Shown here: positions 8,828 to 18,293 of the stretch, one piece after another
How positions within the stretch are numbered: the first letter of the stretch is position 1
How the letters are laid out: every line of letters begins with the position of its first letter
Position numbers and translations under genes: made by a program
Notes under the pieces: generated by a model
Database searches by the model: none
What the model was told of the DNA's origin: nothing
What the model saw: the letters and a program-made list of their open reading frames with translations, nothing else
NCBI RefSeq assembly: GCF_026552795.1
Contig: NZ_JANFPI010000002.1
Span: 558,001-622,000, forward strand
Length of the DNA stretch: 64,000 nt
Direction of reading: 5' to 3'
From: Ectorhizobium quercum
GTDB taxonomy: Bacteria; Pseudomonadota; Alphaproteobacteria; Rhizobiales; Rhizobiaceae

Positions 8828-9751
8828 TCACCAGGCCGCGACTTCCTGCTGCGCCGTGTAGCGCGACACCTCGTCCAGCAGCCAGTCGCGGAAGCGCAGG
8901 ACCGGCTCGTAGCCCGCCTTCTTCTGCGGAACGGCCAGATAATAGGCGCTGGCGCTCCTGACCGGCAGGTCGCAGGCGATGACCAGTTGACCCGCGCGCA
9001 ATTCAGTGTCGATCAGGAAAAGCGGCATCAGCGCCACGCCCAGCCCCGCCATGCAGGCCTGCGCGACATTGGAGAACTGCTCGAAACGCATGCCCTGCGC
9101 CGGAGGCGACGACAGGCCGGCGTGATCGAACCAGTGCCGCCAGGCGCCGGGCCGCGAGGCCATGTGCAGAAGCGGCAGGCGGCCCACATCCGCCGCGCCC
9201 GTGATCGGGTGTTCCGCCAGGAAGGCGGGGCTTGCGACCGGGGCGACCGTCTCACCCATCAGATAGACGCATTCCGCGCCCGGCCAGTCCGGCTGGCCGA
9301 CATGGATCGCCGCATCCAGCCCTTCCCTGTCGAAGTCGAAGACGCCGATGCGGGTCGCGAAATTGAAGGTGATCTGCGGATGGGCCGAGACGAAGCCGGG
9401 AACACGCGGCAGGAGCCAGCGCGTGCCGAAGGTCGGCAGGATGGCGAGATTGAGCGTGTTGCTATGAATTCCCGTCATGGCGTTGAGCGAGGCGGCACGG
9501 ATTTCCAGGAGCGCCGCGCCGATCGCCCGCGCATAGGTGCCGCCCGCCTGGGTCAGCCCGACACCCCTGCTCGTCCGCTCGAACAAGCGAACGCCGAGCT
9601 GCTGCTCCAGGGTCTGAATCTGGCGGCTGATCGCCCCTTGCGTCAGCGAAAGCTCATCCGCCGCAGCCGAGAAACTGCCGAGCCGCGCCACCGAATCGAA
9701 GGCGGCAAGCGCGCTGGTCGAAGGGAGAAGCTTGCGGCTGAGGATGCTCAT
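8828..9751 (-). CDS. LysR-family regulator (GcvA-like), probable regulator of gcdH
   Basis: 307 residues. The helix-turn-helix (GSFSAAADELSLTQGAISRQ) and the PLLHMASRPGAWRHWFDHAG stretch are typical of the GcvA subgroup. It is divergent from glutaryl-CoA dehydrogenase with a 103-base AT-rich gap. In pseudomonads a LysR protein beside gcdH (GcdR/GcdH pair) activates it with glutarate; the same role is inferred here from position. Confidence 0.85.
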   Translation of the reverse strand: MSILSRKLLPSTSALAAFDSVARLGSFSAAADELSLTQGAISRQIQTLEQQLGVRLFERTSRGVGLTQAGGTYARAIGAALLEIRAASLNAMTGIHSNTLNLAILPTFGTRWLLPRVPGFVSAHPQITFNFATRIGVFDFDREGLDAAIHVGQPDWPGAECVYLMGETVAPVASPAFLAEHPITGAADVGRLPLLHMASRPGAWRHWFDHAGLSSPPAQGMRFEQFSNVAQACMAGLGVALMPLFLIDTELRAGQLVIACDLPVRSASAYYLAVPQKKAGYEPVLRFRDWLLDEVSRYTAQQEVAAW

Positions 9752-9854
9752 CCGATATGATTATATGTAATAGAAAAATGAGTAAAGATCGCTTGTCCGA
9801 AGCGCGGCGTTTTCCGATAGTCGCCCCACGCTTCAATATGTGGAGGAACCGACG

Positions 9855-11042
9855 TTGAGCACTCTCGCACCGTTCAAATGGGACGACCCCTTCCTGCTGG
9901 AAGACCAGTTGCAGGACGACGAGCGGATGATCCGCGATGCCGCCGCCGCCTTTGCGGAAGCCGAGCTTCTGCCGCGCGTGCAGGAGGCCTATCTGCATGA
10001 GGAGACCGATCCGGACCTTTTCCGCCTGATGGGGCGCGCGGGCCTGCTCGGCGTCACGCTTCCCGAAAAATACGGCGCCGCCGGCGCCAGCTATGTCGCC
10101 TACGGCCTCGTCGCCCGCGAAGTCGAACGCATCGATTCCGGCTACCGTTCGATGATGAGCGTGCAGTCCTCGCTGGTCATCTACCCGATCCACGCCTACG
10201 GCTCCGAGGAACAGCGCGACAAGTATCTGCCGGGCCTCGTGTCCGGCGAGCTGATCGGCTGTTTCGGCCTGACAGAGCCGGATGCCGGCTCCGATCCGGG
10301 CGGCATGAAGACCCGCGCCGAGAAGATCGACGGCGGCTACCGGCTGCGCGGCACCAAGATGTGGATCTCGAACGCGCCGATCGCCGACGTCTTCGTCGTC
10401 TGGGCGAAGTCCGAGGCCCACGGCGGCGCGATCCGCGGCTTCATTCTCGAAAAGGGCATGAAGGGGCTTTCCGCACCGAAGATCGGCGGCAAGCTTTCCC
10501 TGCGCGCCTCGATCACCGGCGAGATCGTCATGGACGGCGTGGAAGTGGGCGAGGATGCCCTGCTGCCGAACGTTTCCGGCCTCAAGGGCCCGTTCGGCTG
10601 CCTCAACCGCGCCCGCTACGGCATTTCCTGGGGGGTGCTCGGCGCCGCCGAGGATTGCTGGTTTCGCGCCCGGCAATACGGCCTCGACCGCAGGCAGTTC
10701 AACAAGCCGCTCGCCGCCACGCAGCTCTACCAGAAGAAGCTCGCCGACATGCAGACCGAAATCACCCTCGGCCTTCAGGCGTCGCTGCGCGTCGGCCGCC
10801 TGATGGACGAGGACAGGATGGCCCCGGAAATGATCTCCATCGTCAAGCGCAACAATTGCGGCAAGGCGCTGGATATCGCCCGTCAGGCCCGCGACATGCA
10901 TGGCGGCAATGGCATCCAGATCGAGTATCATGTGATGCGCCATGCCCAGAACCTCGAAACGGTGAACACCTACGAGGGCACGCACGATGTCCACGCCCTG
11001 ATCCTCGGCCGCGCCCAGACCGGCATTCAGGCCTTCTTCTGA
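9855..11042 (+). CDS. gcdH: Glutaryl-CoA dehydrogenase
   Basis: 395 residues. Oxidatively decarboxylates glutaryl-CoA to crotonyl-CoA using FAD and electron-transfer flavoprotein, in lysine/glutarate degradation. The signature [13 protein letters not shown] contains the arginine that distinguishes this enzyme from other acyl-CoA dehydrogenases; [12 protein letters not shown] and [10 protein letters not shown] are FAD/substrate loops; the catalytic Glu is about residue 374 in [17 protein letters not shown]. The start is probably TTG at 9855, because TGGAGGA lies 8 bases upstream; the alternative GTG at 9840 falls inside that ribosome site. A LysR gene is divergent. TTG starts lower translation efficiency. 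Confidence 0.92.
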   Translation: MSTLAPFKWDDPFLLEDQLQDDERMIRDAAAAFAEAELLPRVQEAYLHEETDPDLFRLMGRAGLLGVTLPEKYGAAGASYVAYGLVAREVERIDSGYRSMMSVQSSLVIYPIHAYGSEEQRDKYLPGLVSGELIGCFGLTEPDAGSDPGGMKTRAEKIDGGYRLRGTKMWISNAPIADVFVVWAKSEAHGGAIRGFILEKGMKGLSAPKIGGKLSLRASITGEIVMDGVEVGEDALLPNVSGLKGPFGCLNRARYGISWGVLGAAEDCWFRARQYGLDRRQFNKPLAATQLYQKKLADMQTEITLGLQASLRVGRLMDEDRMAPEMISIVKRNNCGKALDIARQARDMHGGNGIQIEYHVMRHAQNLETVNTYEGTHDVHALILGRAQTGIQAFF

Positions 11043-11109
11043 GCGTTGAGGGCCGTATGAAACGCAAGGGATGACAATCGCCCCGGCCTCTGCGATAAAG
11101 GCTTCGTTG

Positions 11110-11192
11110 AGACAGGGGCGGTTGCTTGAAAGACGAGCGACCTGAGAAGCACCCTTCGAACCTGAACCGGATAATGCCGGCGGAGGGAGTCT
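11110..11192 (+). ncRNA. TPP riboswitch (thi box) upstream of thiMED
   Basis: The conserved thi-box segments are present in order: GACAGGGGCGG, GACCTGAGAAG, ACCCTTCGAACCTGA and GGATAATGCCGGCGGAGGGA. A short closing stem P1 can form between 11110-11113 (AGAC) and 11189-11192 (GTCT). It precedes thiM by 69 bases. TPP binding normally shuts off salvage genes; here the platform looks translational (see hairpin 11237-11258). Confidence 0.95.
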
Positions 11193-11236
11193 GACGGGTC
11201 TTCACGGCGCATCCGGCGCCCGAAGGACCGCCCGGC

Positions 11237-11258
11237 CGCCCCCGCCTGAAAAGGGGCG
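11237..11258 (+). promoter_or_regulatory. Ribosome-site sequestering hairpin of the thiM riboswitch
   Basis: CGCCCC (11237-11242) is exactly complementary to GGGGCG (11253-11258), with a 10-base loop. The right arm is the thiM ribosome site (GGGGCGAG), three bases before the ATG at 11262. No T-run follows, so this hairpin fits translational rather than transcriptional control by the riboswitch. The alternative ligand-free pairing was not worked out. Confidence 0.7.
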
Positions 11259-11261
11259 AGA

Positions 11262-12074
11262 ATGACAATCCCGAGCGAACTCCACACCACACCGGGCGCT
11301 GCCCTGACGGCCATGCGCGCCGCCCGGCCGCTCGTTCACTGCATCACCAACTACGTCGCCATGAACGTCGCGGCCAACACGCTGCTGGCCGCGGGCGCCT
11401 CGCCCGCGATGATCCACACGCCCGAGGAGGCCGGCGACTTCGCCCGCATCGCAGCCGCGCTGACGGTGAATATCGGCACGCTTTCCCCGCACTGGGTCGA
11501 GGGCATGAAGCGCGCGGCGGAAAGCGCGAACGAGGCCGCAACGCCCTGGGTCTTCGATCCCGTCGCCCATTTCGCAACGGCCTATCGCGCCGGGGTGACG
11601 GCGGAACTGCTGGCGCTGGCCCCCGCCGTCATCCGCGGCAACGCCTCCGAAATCATCGGGCTTTCCGGCGGCGGCAGCGCGGCGCGCGGCCCCGATGCCG
11701 CCGATCCGGTGGACGCTGCCGAAGCGGCAGCCCGCGCCCTCGCGGCCGGGCAAAAGGCGGTCGTCGCCGTCACCGGCGAGACCGACTTCGTCACCGACGG
11801 CTTCCGCGCCGTGCGCATCCACGGCGGTTCGCCCCTCATGCCGCAGGTCACGGCGCTCGGCTGCTCTCTGACCTGCCTCGTCGGCGCCTTCGCCGCCACC
11901 ACGCAGGACGCCTTCGAGGCCACGGTCGCCGCCCTTGCCTTCTACGCCGTCGCCGGTGAAACCGCCGCCGAACGGGCGGACGGTCCTGGCTCCTTCGGCT
12001 GGCGCTTTTCGGATGCCCTCGCGGCCCTGACACCGGAGGAACTCGACGCCCGCGCCCGGATCGACGCCGCATGA
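11262..12074 (+). CDS. thiM: Hydroxyethylthiazole kinase
   Basis: 270 residues. Phosphorylates 4-methyl-5-(2-hydroxyethyl)thiazole, the thiazole half of thiamine, in salvage. Family landmarks: VHCITNYVAMNVAANTLLAAG, SPAMIHTPEEAGDF, IRGNASEI and MPQVTALGCSLTCLVGAF, where the cysteine is the conserved active-site-region Cys and TALGCS replaces the more usual TGxGC. First gene of a three-gene operon with four-base overlaps, behind a TPP riboswitch, so repressed by thiamine pyrophosphate. Confidence 0.95.
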   Translation: MTIPSELHTTPGAALTAMRAARPLVHCITNYVAMNVAANTLLAAGASPAMIHTPEEAGDFARIAAALTVNIGTLSPHWVEGMKRAAESANEAATPWVFDPVAHFATAYRAGVTAELLALAPAVIRGNASEIIGLSGGGSAARGPDAADPVDAAEAAARALAAGQKAVVAVTGETDFVTDGFRAVRIHGGSPLMPQVTALGCSLTCLVGAFAATTQDAFEATVAALAFYAVAGETAAERADGPGSFGWRFSDALAALTPEELDARARIDAA

Positions 12075-12709
12075 GGGTACCGCTTGACCTCTCGCTCTAT
12101 CTCGTGCTCGACCCGGATCTCTGCGCCGTCCACGGTCTGGTGGAAACCACCCGCGCCGCCGTCGCCGGCGGCGTGACCGCCGTGCAACTGCGCGACAAGA
12201 AGGCCGATACCGCCCATCTGGTGGAAACCGGCCGGGCGCTGAAGGCGGCACTTGCCGGCGCGGGCGTCTGCCTGATCGTCAACGACGATGTGCAGGCCGC
12301 CATCGCGCTTGAGGCGGACGGCCTGCACATCGGCCAGGACGACATGACCGCGCTAGCGGCAAGGCGGATGATCGGCCCGGACATGGTGCTCGGCCTCTCC
12401 GTCGAAACGCCCCAACTGGCCGCCGCCATCGATCCCTCCATCGTCGACTACGCCGGCGCCGGCCCGGTCTTCGCCACCGCCACCAAGCCCGGACACAAGG
12501 AACCCGTCGGCTTCCCCGGCCTTGCGGAGATGGTCGCCGTCGCTCCGGTTCCCGCCGTCGCCATCGGCGGTCTCAAGGCGAACCACGCCCGCCCGGTTTT
12601 CGCCGCCGGCGCCGCCGGTCTCTGCGTCGTGTCCGCCATCTGCGGCCAGCCGGACCCCGAAGCCGCCGCACGTCTTCTTGCCGATGCCATCCGAAAGGTG
12701 CGCTCATGA
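12071..12709 (+). CDS. thiE: Thiamine-phosphate synthase
   Basis: 212 residues. Joins hydroxymethylpyrimidine diphosphate and thiazole phosphate into thiamine phosphate. A TIM-barrel with [13 protein letters not shown] (diphosphate-binding region), [25 protein letters not shown] and [11 protein letters not shown]. Overlaps both thiM and thiD by ATGA, so translation is coupled through the operon. No de novo genes (thiC, thiG) are in this window, so the operon serves salvage. Confidence 0.94.
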   Translation: MRVPLDLSLYLVLDPDLCAVHGLVETTRAAVAGGVTAVQLRDKKADTAHLVETGRALKAALAGAGVCLIVNDDVQAAIALEADGLHIGQDDMTALAARRMIGPDMVLGLSVETPQLAAAIDPSIVDYAGAGPVFATATKPGHKEPVGFPGLAEMVAVAPVPAVAIGGLKANHARPVFAAGAAGLCVVSAICGQPDPEAAARLLADAIRKVRS

Positions 12710-13533
12710 TATTCAACGTTCTTTCCATCGCCGGCTCGGACCCTTCGGGCGGCGCCGGCATCCAGGCCGATCTCAAGGCGTTCTCGGCGCGCGGCGTTTT
12801 CGGCATGGCTGCCCTGACGGCGCTGACCGCGCAGAACACGCAAGGCGTATCCGCCGTTTATGTCCTGCCGCCCGACTTCGTGGCCCGGCAGATCCGCGAC
12901 GTCTTTGCCGATATCCGCGTCGATGCGGTGAAGATCGGCATGATCGCCAATGCCGAAATCGCCGACGCCGTGGCCGGGGCGCTCGCCCCCCAACACGGCG
13001 TTCCGGTCGTGCTCGATCCGGTGATGATCGCCAAGGGCGGCGCCGCCCTTCTCGATCCGCAGGCGGTCGACACGCTGAAGCGCCGGCTTCTGCCGCTCGC
13101 CACGCTGGTCACGCCCAACCTGCCGGAGGCCGCGGCGCTGACCGGCCTGCCGGAAGCCGCCGACCGCGACGGCATGGCCCGCCAGGCCCGCGCCATCCTC
13201 GCCCTCGGCCCGGCGCTGGCGCTGGTCAAGGGCGGGCATCTCGGCGGCCCGGCCAGCCCCGACATTCTCGTCGGCGCCGAAGGCGAACACTGGTTCGAGG
13301 CCCCTCGTACCGAAACGAAAAACACCCACGGCACCGGATGCTCGCTTTCCTCCGCCATCGCCGCCGAACTGGCGAAGGGCGCAAGTCCCGCCGAAGCGGT
13401 CGCCCGCGCCAAGGCGTGGCTGGCGCAGGCCGTCGCCCGCTCCGGCGACCTGACGGTCGGCTCGGGCCACGGGCCGGTTCATCATTTCCACGCCCTCTGG
13501 AACGCCGGGCCGGATGGCAAAGGCGACCCATGA
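12706..13533 (+). CDS. thiD: Hydroxymethylpyrimidine/phosphomethylpyrimidine kinase
   Basis: 275 residues. Phosphorylates HMP to HMP-P and HMP-PP. Family landmarks: the N-terminal [20 protein letters not shown], then [12 protein letters not shown], and the anion-hole motif [19 protein letters not shown]. The stop codon lies inside a strong inverted repeat (13525-13557). Together with ThiM, ThiE and the ThiXY uptake genes at 45.7-47.5 kb it completes thiamine-precursor salvage. Confidence 0.95.
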   Translation: MIFNVLSIAGSDPSGGAGIQADLKAFSARGVFGMAALTALTAQNTQGVSAVYVLPPDFVARQIRDVFADIRVDAVKIGMIANAEIADAVAGALAPQHGVPVVLDPVMIAKGGAALLDPQAVDTLKRRLLPLATLVTPNLPEAAALTGLPEAADRDGMARQARAILALGPALALVKGGHLGGPASPDILVGAEGEHWFEAPRTETKNTHGTGCSLSSAIAAELAKGASPAEAVARAKAWLAQAVARSGDLTVGSGHGPVHHFHALWNAGPDGKGDP

Positions 13534-13557
13534 CGCGCGGAAATTCGCGCATGGGTC
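13525..13557 (+). terminator. Hairpin overlapping the thiD stop codon
   Basis: GACCCATG (13525-13532), a one-base bulge and CGCG (13534-13537) pair with CGCG (13546-13549) and CATGGGTC (13550-13557) around an 8-base loop: 12 pairs. There is no downstream T-run, so it may stabilise the mRNA 3' end or act with Rho rather than be an intrinsic terminator. Confidence 0.5.
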
Positions 13558-13785
13558 ACGTTCGGATGCACGCCTTGCGGGAACGGCTTTCGAAACGTGT
13601 TTTTTCGGGCCAAGACGGTTGCCAGCACCGGGAATATACACAATATATCGCTGAAATCCCGACAACGTGGCAGCCGCGCTCCCTTCCGGACCCGGCAGCC
13701 CGCGTTCCCTGTCCGCCAAACGCCTTACCCGGCATGCGCAACAGCGCGTTCGCCGGAAATCCGATACAACACAAGGGGTTCCTTC

Positions 13786-15222
13786 ATGCCTAGCTATCCT
13801 GACGTAAAGCTTTTCATCGACGGCGAATGGCGCGATGCCATCGGCGGCCGCACCATTTCCGTCTTCGATCCGGCCACGGAAGAGAAGATCGGCACCGTCG
13901 CCCATGCGGAAAAGGCCGATCTCGACGCCGCCCTGGCCGCTGCGTCCAAGGGCTTCAAGCTCTGGCGCGAGACCTCCGCTTTCGAACGCTCGAAAATCAT
14001 GCGCCGCGCTGCCGACATCCTGCGTGAACGCAGCGCCGATATCGCCGTGCTGATGACGCTGGAGCAGGGCAAGCCGCTGGAACAGTCGAAGGCCGAACTC
14101 GCCGGCGCCGCCGACGTCATCGACTGGTTCGCCGAAGAGGCCCGCCGCACCTACGGCCAGATCATCCCGCCGCGCGGCGCCGGCGTCTCGCAGATGGCGA
14201 TCAAGCTGCCGGTCGGCCCGGTCGCCGCCTTCACGCCGTGGAACTTCCCGGTGAACCAGGTGGTGCGCAAGCTGTCCGCAGCCCTTGCCACCGGCTGCTC
14301 GATCATCGTCAAGGCCCCGGAAGAAACCCCGGCCTCCCCGGCCGAACTCATCCGCGCCTTCGTCGACGCCGGCGTTCCGGCCGGGGTCATCGGCCTCGTC
14401 TACGGCGTGCCGGCGGAAATCTCCGAATACCTCATCGCGCATCCGGTCATCCGCAAGCTCACCTTCACCGGCTCCACGCCGGTCGGCAAGCAGCTCGCGG
14501 CCCTCGCCGGCCTGCACATGAAGCGCGCCACGATGGAACTCGGCGGCCACGCGCCCGTCATGATCTTCGACGACGCCGACGTCGAGAAGGCGATTAGCGT
14601 CATGGGCGCCACCAAGCTGCGCAATGCCGGCCAGGTCTGCGTCTCGCCCACCCGCTTCCTCGTGCAGGAAGGCGTGGCGGACCGCTTCACCGAAGGCTTC
14701 ACCAAGATCCTGGCGGAAGCGAAGATCGGCAACGGCCTCGACCCGCAAACGGTCATGGGGCCGCTCGCCAACGAACGGCGCATTCCCGCCCTCGAAACGC
14801 TCATCAACGATGCCGTTTCACACGGCGCGACGCTGAAGACCGGCGGCCGGCGCATCGGCAACAAGGGCTATTTCTTCGAGCCGACCGTTCTGACCGACGT
14901 GCCGAAAACGGCGCGCATCATGAACGAGGAGCCGTTCGGCCCGGTCGCCATCGTCAACCGTTTCTCGACGGTGGACGATGCCATCGAGGAAGCGAACCGC
15001 CTGCCCTTCGGCCTCGCCTCCTATGCCTTCACGACCTCCACCCAGACGGCCCACCGCCTCGGCCAGCAGGTGGAAGCGGGCATGCTGACGATCAACCACA
15101 ACGGCCTCGCCCTGCCGGAAGTCCCCTTCGGCGGTGTCAAGGATTCGGGCTACGGCACGGAAGGCGGCTCGGAAGCCGTCGAGGCCTATCTCGAAACCCG
15201 CTTCGTCACGATGGCAAGCTGA
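13786..15222 (+). CDS. NAD(P)-dependent aldehyde dehydrogenase (succinate-semialdehyde-dehydrogenase-like)
   Basis: 478 residues. ALDH superfamily: Asn of TPWNFPVN, the general base Glu251 in MELGGHAP and the catalytic Cys285 in [25 protein letters not shown] and [10 protein letters not shown] fit the succinate/glutarate semialdehyde dehydrogenase subgroup. ATG at 13786 follows AAGGGG; the longer upstream frame is not supported. It is monocistronic: a hairpin separates it from thiD and a terminator follows. The presence of gcdH 3 kb away makes glutarate semialdehyde one possible substrate, but this is only contextual. Confidence 0.85.
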   Translation: MPSYPDVKLFIDGEWRDAIGGRTISVFDPATEEKIGTVAHAEKADLDAALAAASKGFKLWRETSAFERSKIMRRAADILRERSADIAVLMTLEQGKPLEQSKAELAGAADVIDWFAEEARRTYGQIIPPRGAGVSQMAIKLPVGPVAAFTPWNFPVNQVVRKLSAALATGCSIIVKAPEETPASPAELIRAFVDAGVPAGVIGLVYGVPAEISEYLIAHPVIRKLTFTGSTPVGKQLAALAGLHMKRATMELGGHAPVMIFDDADVEKAISVMGATKLRNAGQVCVSPTRFLVQEGVADRFTEGFTKILAEAKIGNGLDPQTVMGPLANERRIPALETLINDAVSHGATLKTGGRRIGNKGYFFEPTVLTDVPKTARIMNEEPFGPVAIVNRFSTVDDAIEEANRLPFGLASYAFTTSTQTAHRLGQQVEAGMLTINHNGLALPEVPFGGVKDSGYGTEGGSEAVEAYLETRFVTMAS

Positions 15223-15253
15223 TTTGCCCTGACCGGGCATGAGAAAGGCTCTT

Positions 15254-15341
15254 TTCCGTCATGGTCGGGCTTGCCCCGACCATCCACCGCGCCGCTCGCG
15301 GCGTGGAGCCTTGGGACTCGAGCCCGAGGGTGACGAAGGAG
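15254..15341. repeat. Rhizobial-type palindromic intergenic repeat
   Basis: The element starts near TTCCGTCATGGTCGGGCTTG and includes the palindrome GGTCGGG...CCGACC, a GC-rich arm (GCGCCGCTCGCGGCGTGG), and ends near GAGCCCGAGGGTGACGAAGG. This combination resembles a repeat scattered between genes in many Rhizobiaceae. It lies between the convergent aldehyde dehydrogenase and siderophore-interacting genes. Confidence 0.55.
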
Positions 15342-15361
15342 ATGGGGTTGTCGAAACACTG

Positions 15362-15392
15362 AGGCGGGAAGAGCGATCTTCCCGCCTTTTCC
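15362..15392 (+). terminator. Intrinsic terminator after the aldehyde dehydrogenase gene
   Basis: A perfect 11-base-pair stem, AGGCGGGAAGA (15362-15372) with TCTTCCCGCCT (15377-15387), has a GCGA loop and is followed by TTTCC. It lies between convergent genes and may also block the opposing transcript. Confidence 0.75.
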
Positions 15393-15412
15393 TTGCCCGG
15401 TTTCAACCGGCT

Positions 15413-16174
15413 TCAGTCGTCCACATGGTCGTGGCCGCCCTCGCGGCCCGGGCGCCAGTAGCCTTCCGACGCGATCCGGTCCTTCGTCATGCCGCGCGAC
15501 ACGAGATGGTGGCGCTGGGCGCGGACATTGCTGGTCTCGCCGATGATATAGGCCTGCCCCTGCCCTTCCGGCAGTTCGAAGGTCTTCAGCCGTGCGAGGA
15601 TCAGTTCGTTCGGCCCGGCAGGAACGTCGCCGCGCAGGACCCATTCCACCGTGACGTCGGCAGCAGACGTTATCTCCTCGATGTCGGCTTCGGACCGGAC
15701 CTCCAGGAAGACGAACGCCCGGCTTCCCGCAGGCATGGTTTCCAGAATGTGCAGGATCGCCGGCAGGCAGGTTTCGTCACCGGAAAACAGGTGCCAGTCG
15801 GCGTCCTCACGCAGGACGGTGCGCCCGCGCGGACCCTTCGCCGCCACCACGTCGCCGGCTTTGGCGTTGCGCGCGAATTCGGGTCCCGGCGTTGCGCCGT
15901 GCATGAAGAAATCGACGGCGATCTCGCCCTTCTCCCGGTCGATACTGCGGACCGTGTAATGGCGGCGGCCGACCTCGCCATTGCCCAGCGGCAGGAAGAA
16001 GGCGAAGTCCTGACCCGGCTTGTAGGCGAGTTCGGCGATATTGGCGGTGGTGAACAGGACCCGCCGGAAAGACCCGCCGATGTCGAAGGCGTCGGTGACG
16101 ATGAAGGTCCATGACGGAAGATTGGGGCGCCCGCCCGGACGACGGCCGGCCGGTTCGGCAACGATCTGGTTCAT
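15413..16174 (-). CDS. Siderophore-interacting FAD-dependent ferric reductase
   Basis: 253 residues. SIP/ViuB family: reduces ferric siderophores in the cytoplasm to release iron. The FAD-binding motif is RHYTVRSID; other landmarks are SFRRVLFTT, GATPGPEFARNAKAGD, LFSGDETCLPAI and the C-terminal YIIGETSNVRAQRHHLVSRGM followed by a G-Y-W-R-P-G motif. No siderophore receptor or transporter genes are adjacent. I could not find a convincing Fur or Irr box in the 191-base gap towards ftsH. Confidence 0.87.
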   Translation of the reverse strand: MNQIVAEPAGRRPGGRPNLPSWTFIVTDAFDIGGSFRRVLFTTANIAELAYKPGQDFAFFLPLGNGEVGRRHYTVRSIDREKGEIAVDFFMHGATPGPEFARNAKAGDVVAAKGPRGRTVLREDADWHLFSGDETCLPAILHILETMPAGSRAFVFLEVRSEADIEEITSAADVTVEWVLRGDVPAGPNELILARLKTFELPEGQGQAYIIGETSNVRAQRHHLVSRGMTKDRIASEGYWRPGREGGHDHVDD

Positions 16175-16365
16175 ACTTTCCTCCTTTACTCATGTTTTAC
16201 ACCGGACGTATCACGGAAAATGCACAAACGCACGCCGCCGGACGGTTAAATTTGCGCGAGGGCGGCAAATCGACGCCGTGCGCTCCATCCGCGGTTGAGC
16301 TTTGCGGCGCTCTGTCGCAAAGTCCGGGGCGACGCTTGCCCGGCTTGAAAGATCATTGGACTGAC
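16175..16365. promoter_or_regulatory. Divergent promoter region between the siderophore reductase and ftsH genes
   Basis: The 191-base gap holds a 7-base inverted repeat CTTTGCG (16300-16306) and CGCAAAG (16316-16322) spaced by 9 bases, 44 bases before the ftsH ATG. It could be an operator or a 5'-leader hairpin. No sigma-32 promoter was convincingly recognised. Confidence 0.35.
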
Positions 16366-18180
16366 ATGAACAAACAGACGCAATTCCACATCTGGTACTG
16401 GATCGCCGCCTTCTTCGGCATTCTCATGCTGCAATACGTCTTCGTAACGGCCCAGCAGGTCGCCGAAGTTCCCTACAGCGATTTCGAGAGATACCTCAAG
16501 GAAGGCAGGATCGCCGAAGTCGCGGTCTCGGACAATTACCTCCAGGGCACCCTGAAGGAAGCGCTTCCCGGCGGCCAGACGCAGTTCATCGCCACCCGTG
16601 TCGAACCGGATTTCGCCGAAAAGCTGGACCAGTACGGCGTCAGGTTCGCCGGCCGCATCGAAAGCACCTTCCTGCGCGACATCCTGTCGTGGATCATCCC
16701 CGCCGTCTTCTTCATCGGCATCTGGATGTTCATCCTGCAACGCATGGGCGCGGGTGCCGGCGGCGGCCTGATGCAGATCGGCAAGAGCAAGGCCAAGGTC
16801 TATGTCGAGGCGGATACCGGCGTCGATTTCTCCGATGTCGCCGGCGTCGACGAGGCCAAGGACGAACTGAAGGAAATCGTCGACTTCCTGCGCGACCCGG
16901 ACGGCTACGGACGGCTCGGCGGGCGCATGCCCAAGGGCGTGCTGCTGGTCGGCCCGCCCGGCACCGGCAAGACCCTTTTGGCCAAGGCCGTGGCCGGCGA
17001 GGCGAAGGTGCCGTTCTTCTCGATCTCCGGTTCGGAGTTCGTCGAAATGTTCGTCGGCGTCGGTGCGGCCCGCGTCCGCGATCTGTTCGAACAGGCCCGC
17101 GCCCGGGCGCCGGCCATCATCTTCATCGACGAGCTGGATGCGGTGGGCCGCGCCCGCGGCATCGGACCCTTCGCCGGCGGCCACGACGAGAAGGAGCAGA
17201 CGCTGAACCAGCTTCTGGTCGAACTCGACGGCTTCGATTCCAGCTCCGGCCTCGTGCTGCTGGCCGCGACCAACCGTCCCGAGATTCTCGACCCCGCCCT
17301 TCTGCGCGCCGGGCGCTTCGACCGGCAGGTTCTGGTCGACCGGCCCGACAAGAAGGGCCGCATCCAGATCCTCGAGGTGCATCTGAAGAAGGCGAAGCTC
17401 GGCGTCGATGTCGATCCCGAACAGATCGCCGCCCTGACCCCGGGCTTCACCGGCGCCGACCTTGCCAATCTCGTCAACGAGGCGACGCTTCTCGCCACCC
17501 GCCGCGGCGCCGACGCCGTGACGATGGAGGACTTCAACAACGCCGTGGAGCGCATCGTCGCCGGCCTGGAAAAGCGCAACCGCCTGCTCAACCCGCGCGA
17601 ACGCGAGATCGTCGCCTACCACGAAATGGGCCATGCGCTGGTGGCAAGCCTGCTGCCCGGTTCAGACCCCGTTCACAAGATCTCCATCATCCCGCGCGGC
17701 GTCGGCGCGCTGGGCTACACGATCCAGCGCCCGACCGAGGATCGTTTCCTGATGACGCTGGAGGAATTGCAGAACAAGATGGCCGTGCTGCTTGGCGGCC
17801 GCGCCGCCGAATGGGTGGTCTACGATCACCTGTCGACCGGCGCCGCCGACGATCTTGCCCGCGTCACCGATATCGCCCGGGCGATCGTCACCCGCTACGG
17901 CATGACGGAAAAGCTCGGCCATGTGGCGCTCGACCGCGACCGCCAGTCCTTCCTCCAGCAGGGCGAGGCCGCCTATGGCCAGCCGCAGCACGATTACTCC
18001 GACGAGACCGCCGATGCGATCGACGGCGAGATCCGGCGCATCATCGACGAGGCCTTCAACCATGCCGTCCGGCTGCTGAAGGCACACCGCGAACTGCTGG
18101 AAAAGACCGCCCGGGCGCTGCTTGCCAAGGAAACGCTGGACGCCGCGGACCTGAAGAACCTGATGGGGGAAAGCGCCTGA
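16366..18180 (+). CDS. ftsH: Accessory ATP-dependent zinc metalloprotease FtsH
   Basis: 604 residues. Two N-terminal membrane helices (about residues 8-28 and 108-128) flank a short periplasmic domain. The AAA domain shows Walker A GPPGTGKT (196-203), Walker [11 protein letters not shown] and the second region of homology [20 protein letters not shown]. The protease motif is HEMGH (419-423) instead of the usual HEAGH, with the third zinc ligand Asp in STGAADDL. The Met variant, the shortened C-terminus and the [12 protein letters not shown] stretch fit an accessory FtsH paralogue, not the housekeeping copy normally beside tilS. ATG at 16366 gives a standard N-terminus; the longer upstream frame is not supported. 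Confidence 0.9.
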   Translation: MNKQTQFHIWYWIAAFFGILMLQYVFVTAQQVAEVPYSDFERYLKEGRIAEVAVSDNYLQGTLKEALPGGQTQFIATRVEPDFAEKLDQYGVRFAGRIESTFLRDILSWIIPAVFFIGIWMFILQRMGAGAGGGLMQIGKSKAKVYVEADTGVDFSDVAGVDEAKDELKEIVDFLRDPDGYGRLGGRMPKGVLLVGPPGTGKTLLAKAVAGEAKVPFFSISGSEFVEMFVGVGAARVRDLFEQARARAPAIIFIDELDAVGRARGIGPFAGGHDEKEQTLNQLLVELDGFDSSSGLVLLAATNRPEILDPALLRAGRFDRQVLVDRPDKKGRIQILEVHLKKAKLGVDVDPEQIAALTPGFTGADLANLVNEATLLATRRGADAVTMEDFNNAVERIVAGLEKRNRLLNPREREIVAYHEMGHALVASLLPGSDPVHKISIIPRGVGALGYTIQRPTEDRFLMTLEELQNKMAVLLGGRAAEWVVYDHLSTGAADDLARVTDIARAIVTRYGMTEKLGHVALDRDRQSFLQQGEAAYGQPQHDYSDETADAIDGEIRRIIDEAFNHAVRLLKAHRELLEKTARALLAKETLDAADLKNLMGESA

Positions 18181-18192
18181 CGCTTCGCCGTC

Positions 18193-18221
18193 GAAGGGGT
18201 CGCCGGTTGGCGACACCCTTC
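18193..18221 (+). terminator. Stem-loop after ftsH
   Basis: GAAGGGGTCGCC (18193-18204) pairs with GGCGACACCCTTC (18209-18221) around a GGTT loop with one bulge/mismatch. No T-run follows. It separates ftsH from the small membrane gene. Confidence 0.45.
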
Positions 18222-18293
18222 CCGGAAAGTCGCAGTATGCACCGGCCGGCGGTCGTCCTATAGTGCCCGCCCGACATGGAGAGGAGGAGCCCC

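Noticed and set aside
12448-14748. 766-codon minus-strand frame across thiE, thiD and the aldehyde dehydrogenase
   Set aside because: Covers three well-supported genes on the other strand and shows no protein-like motifs.
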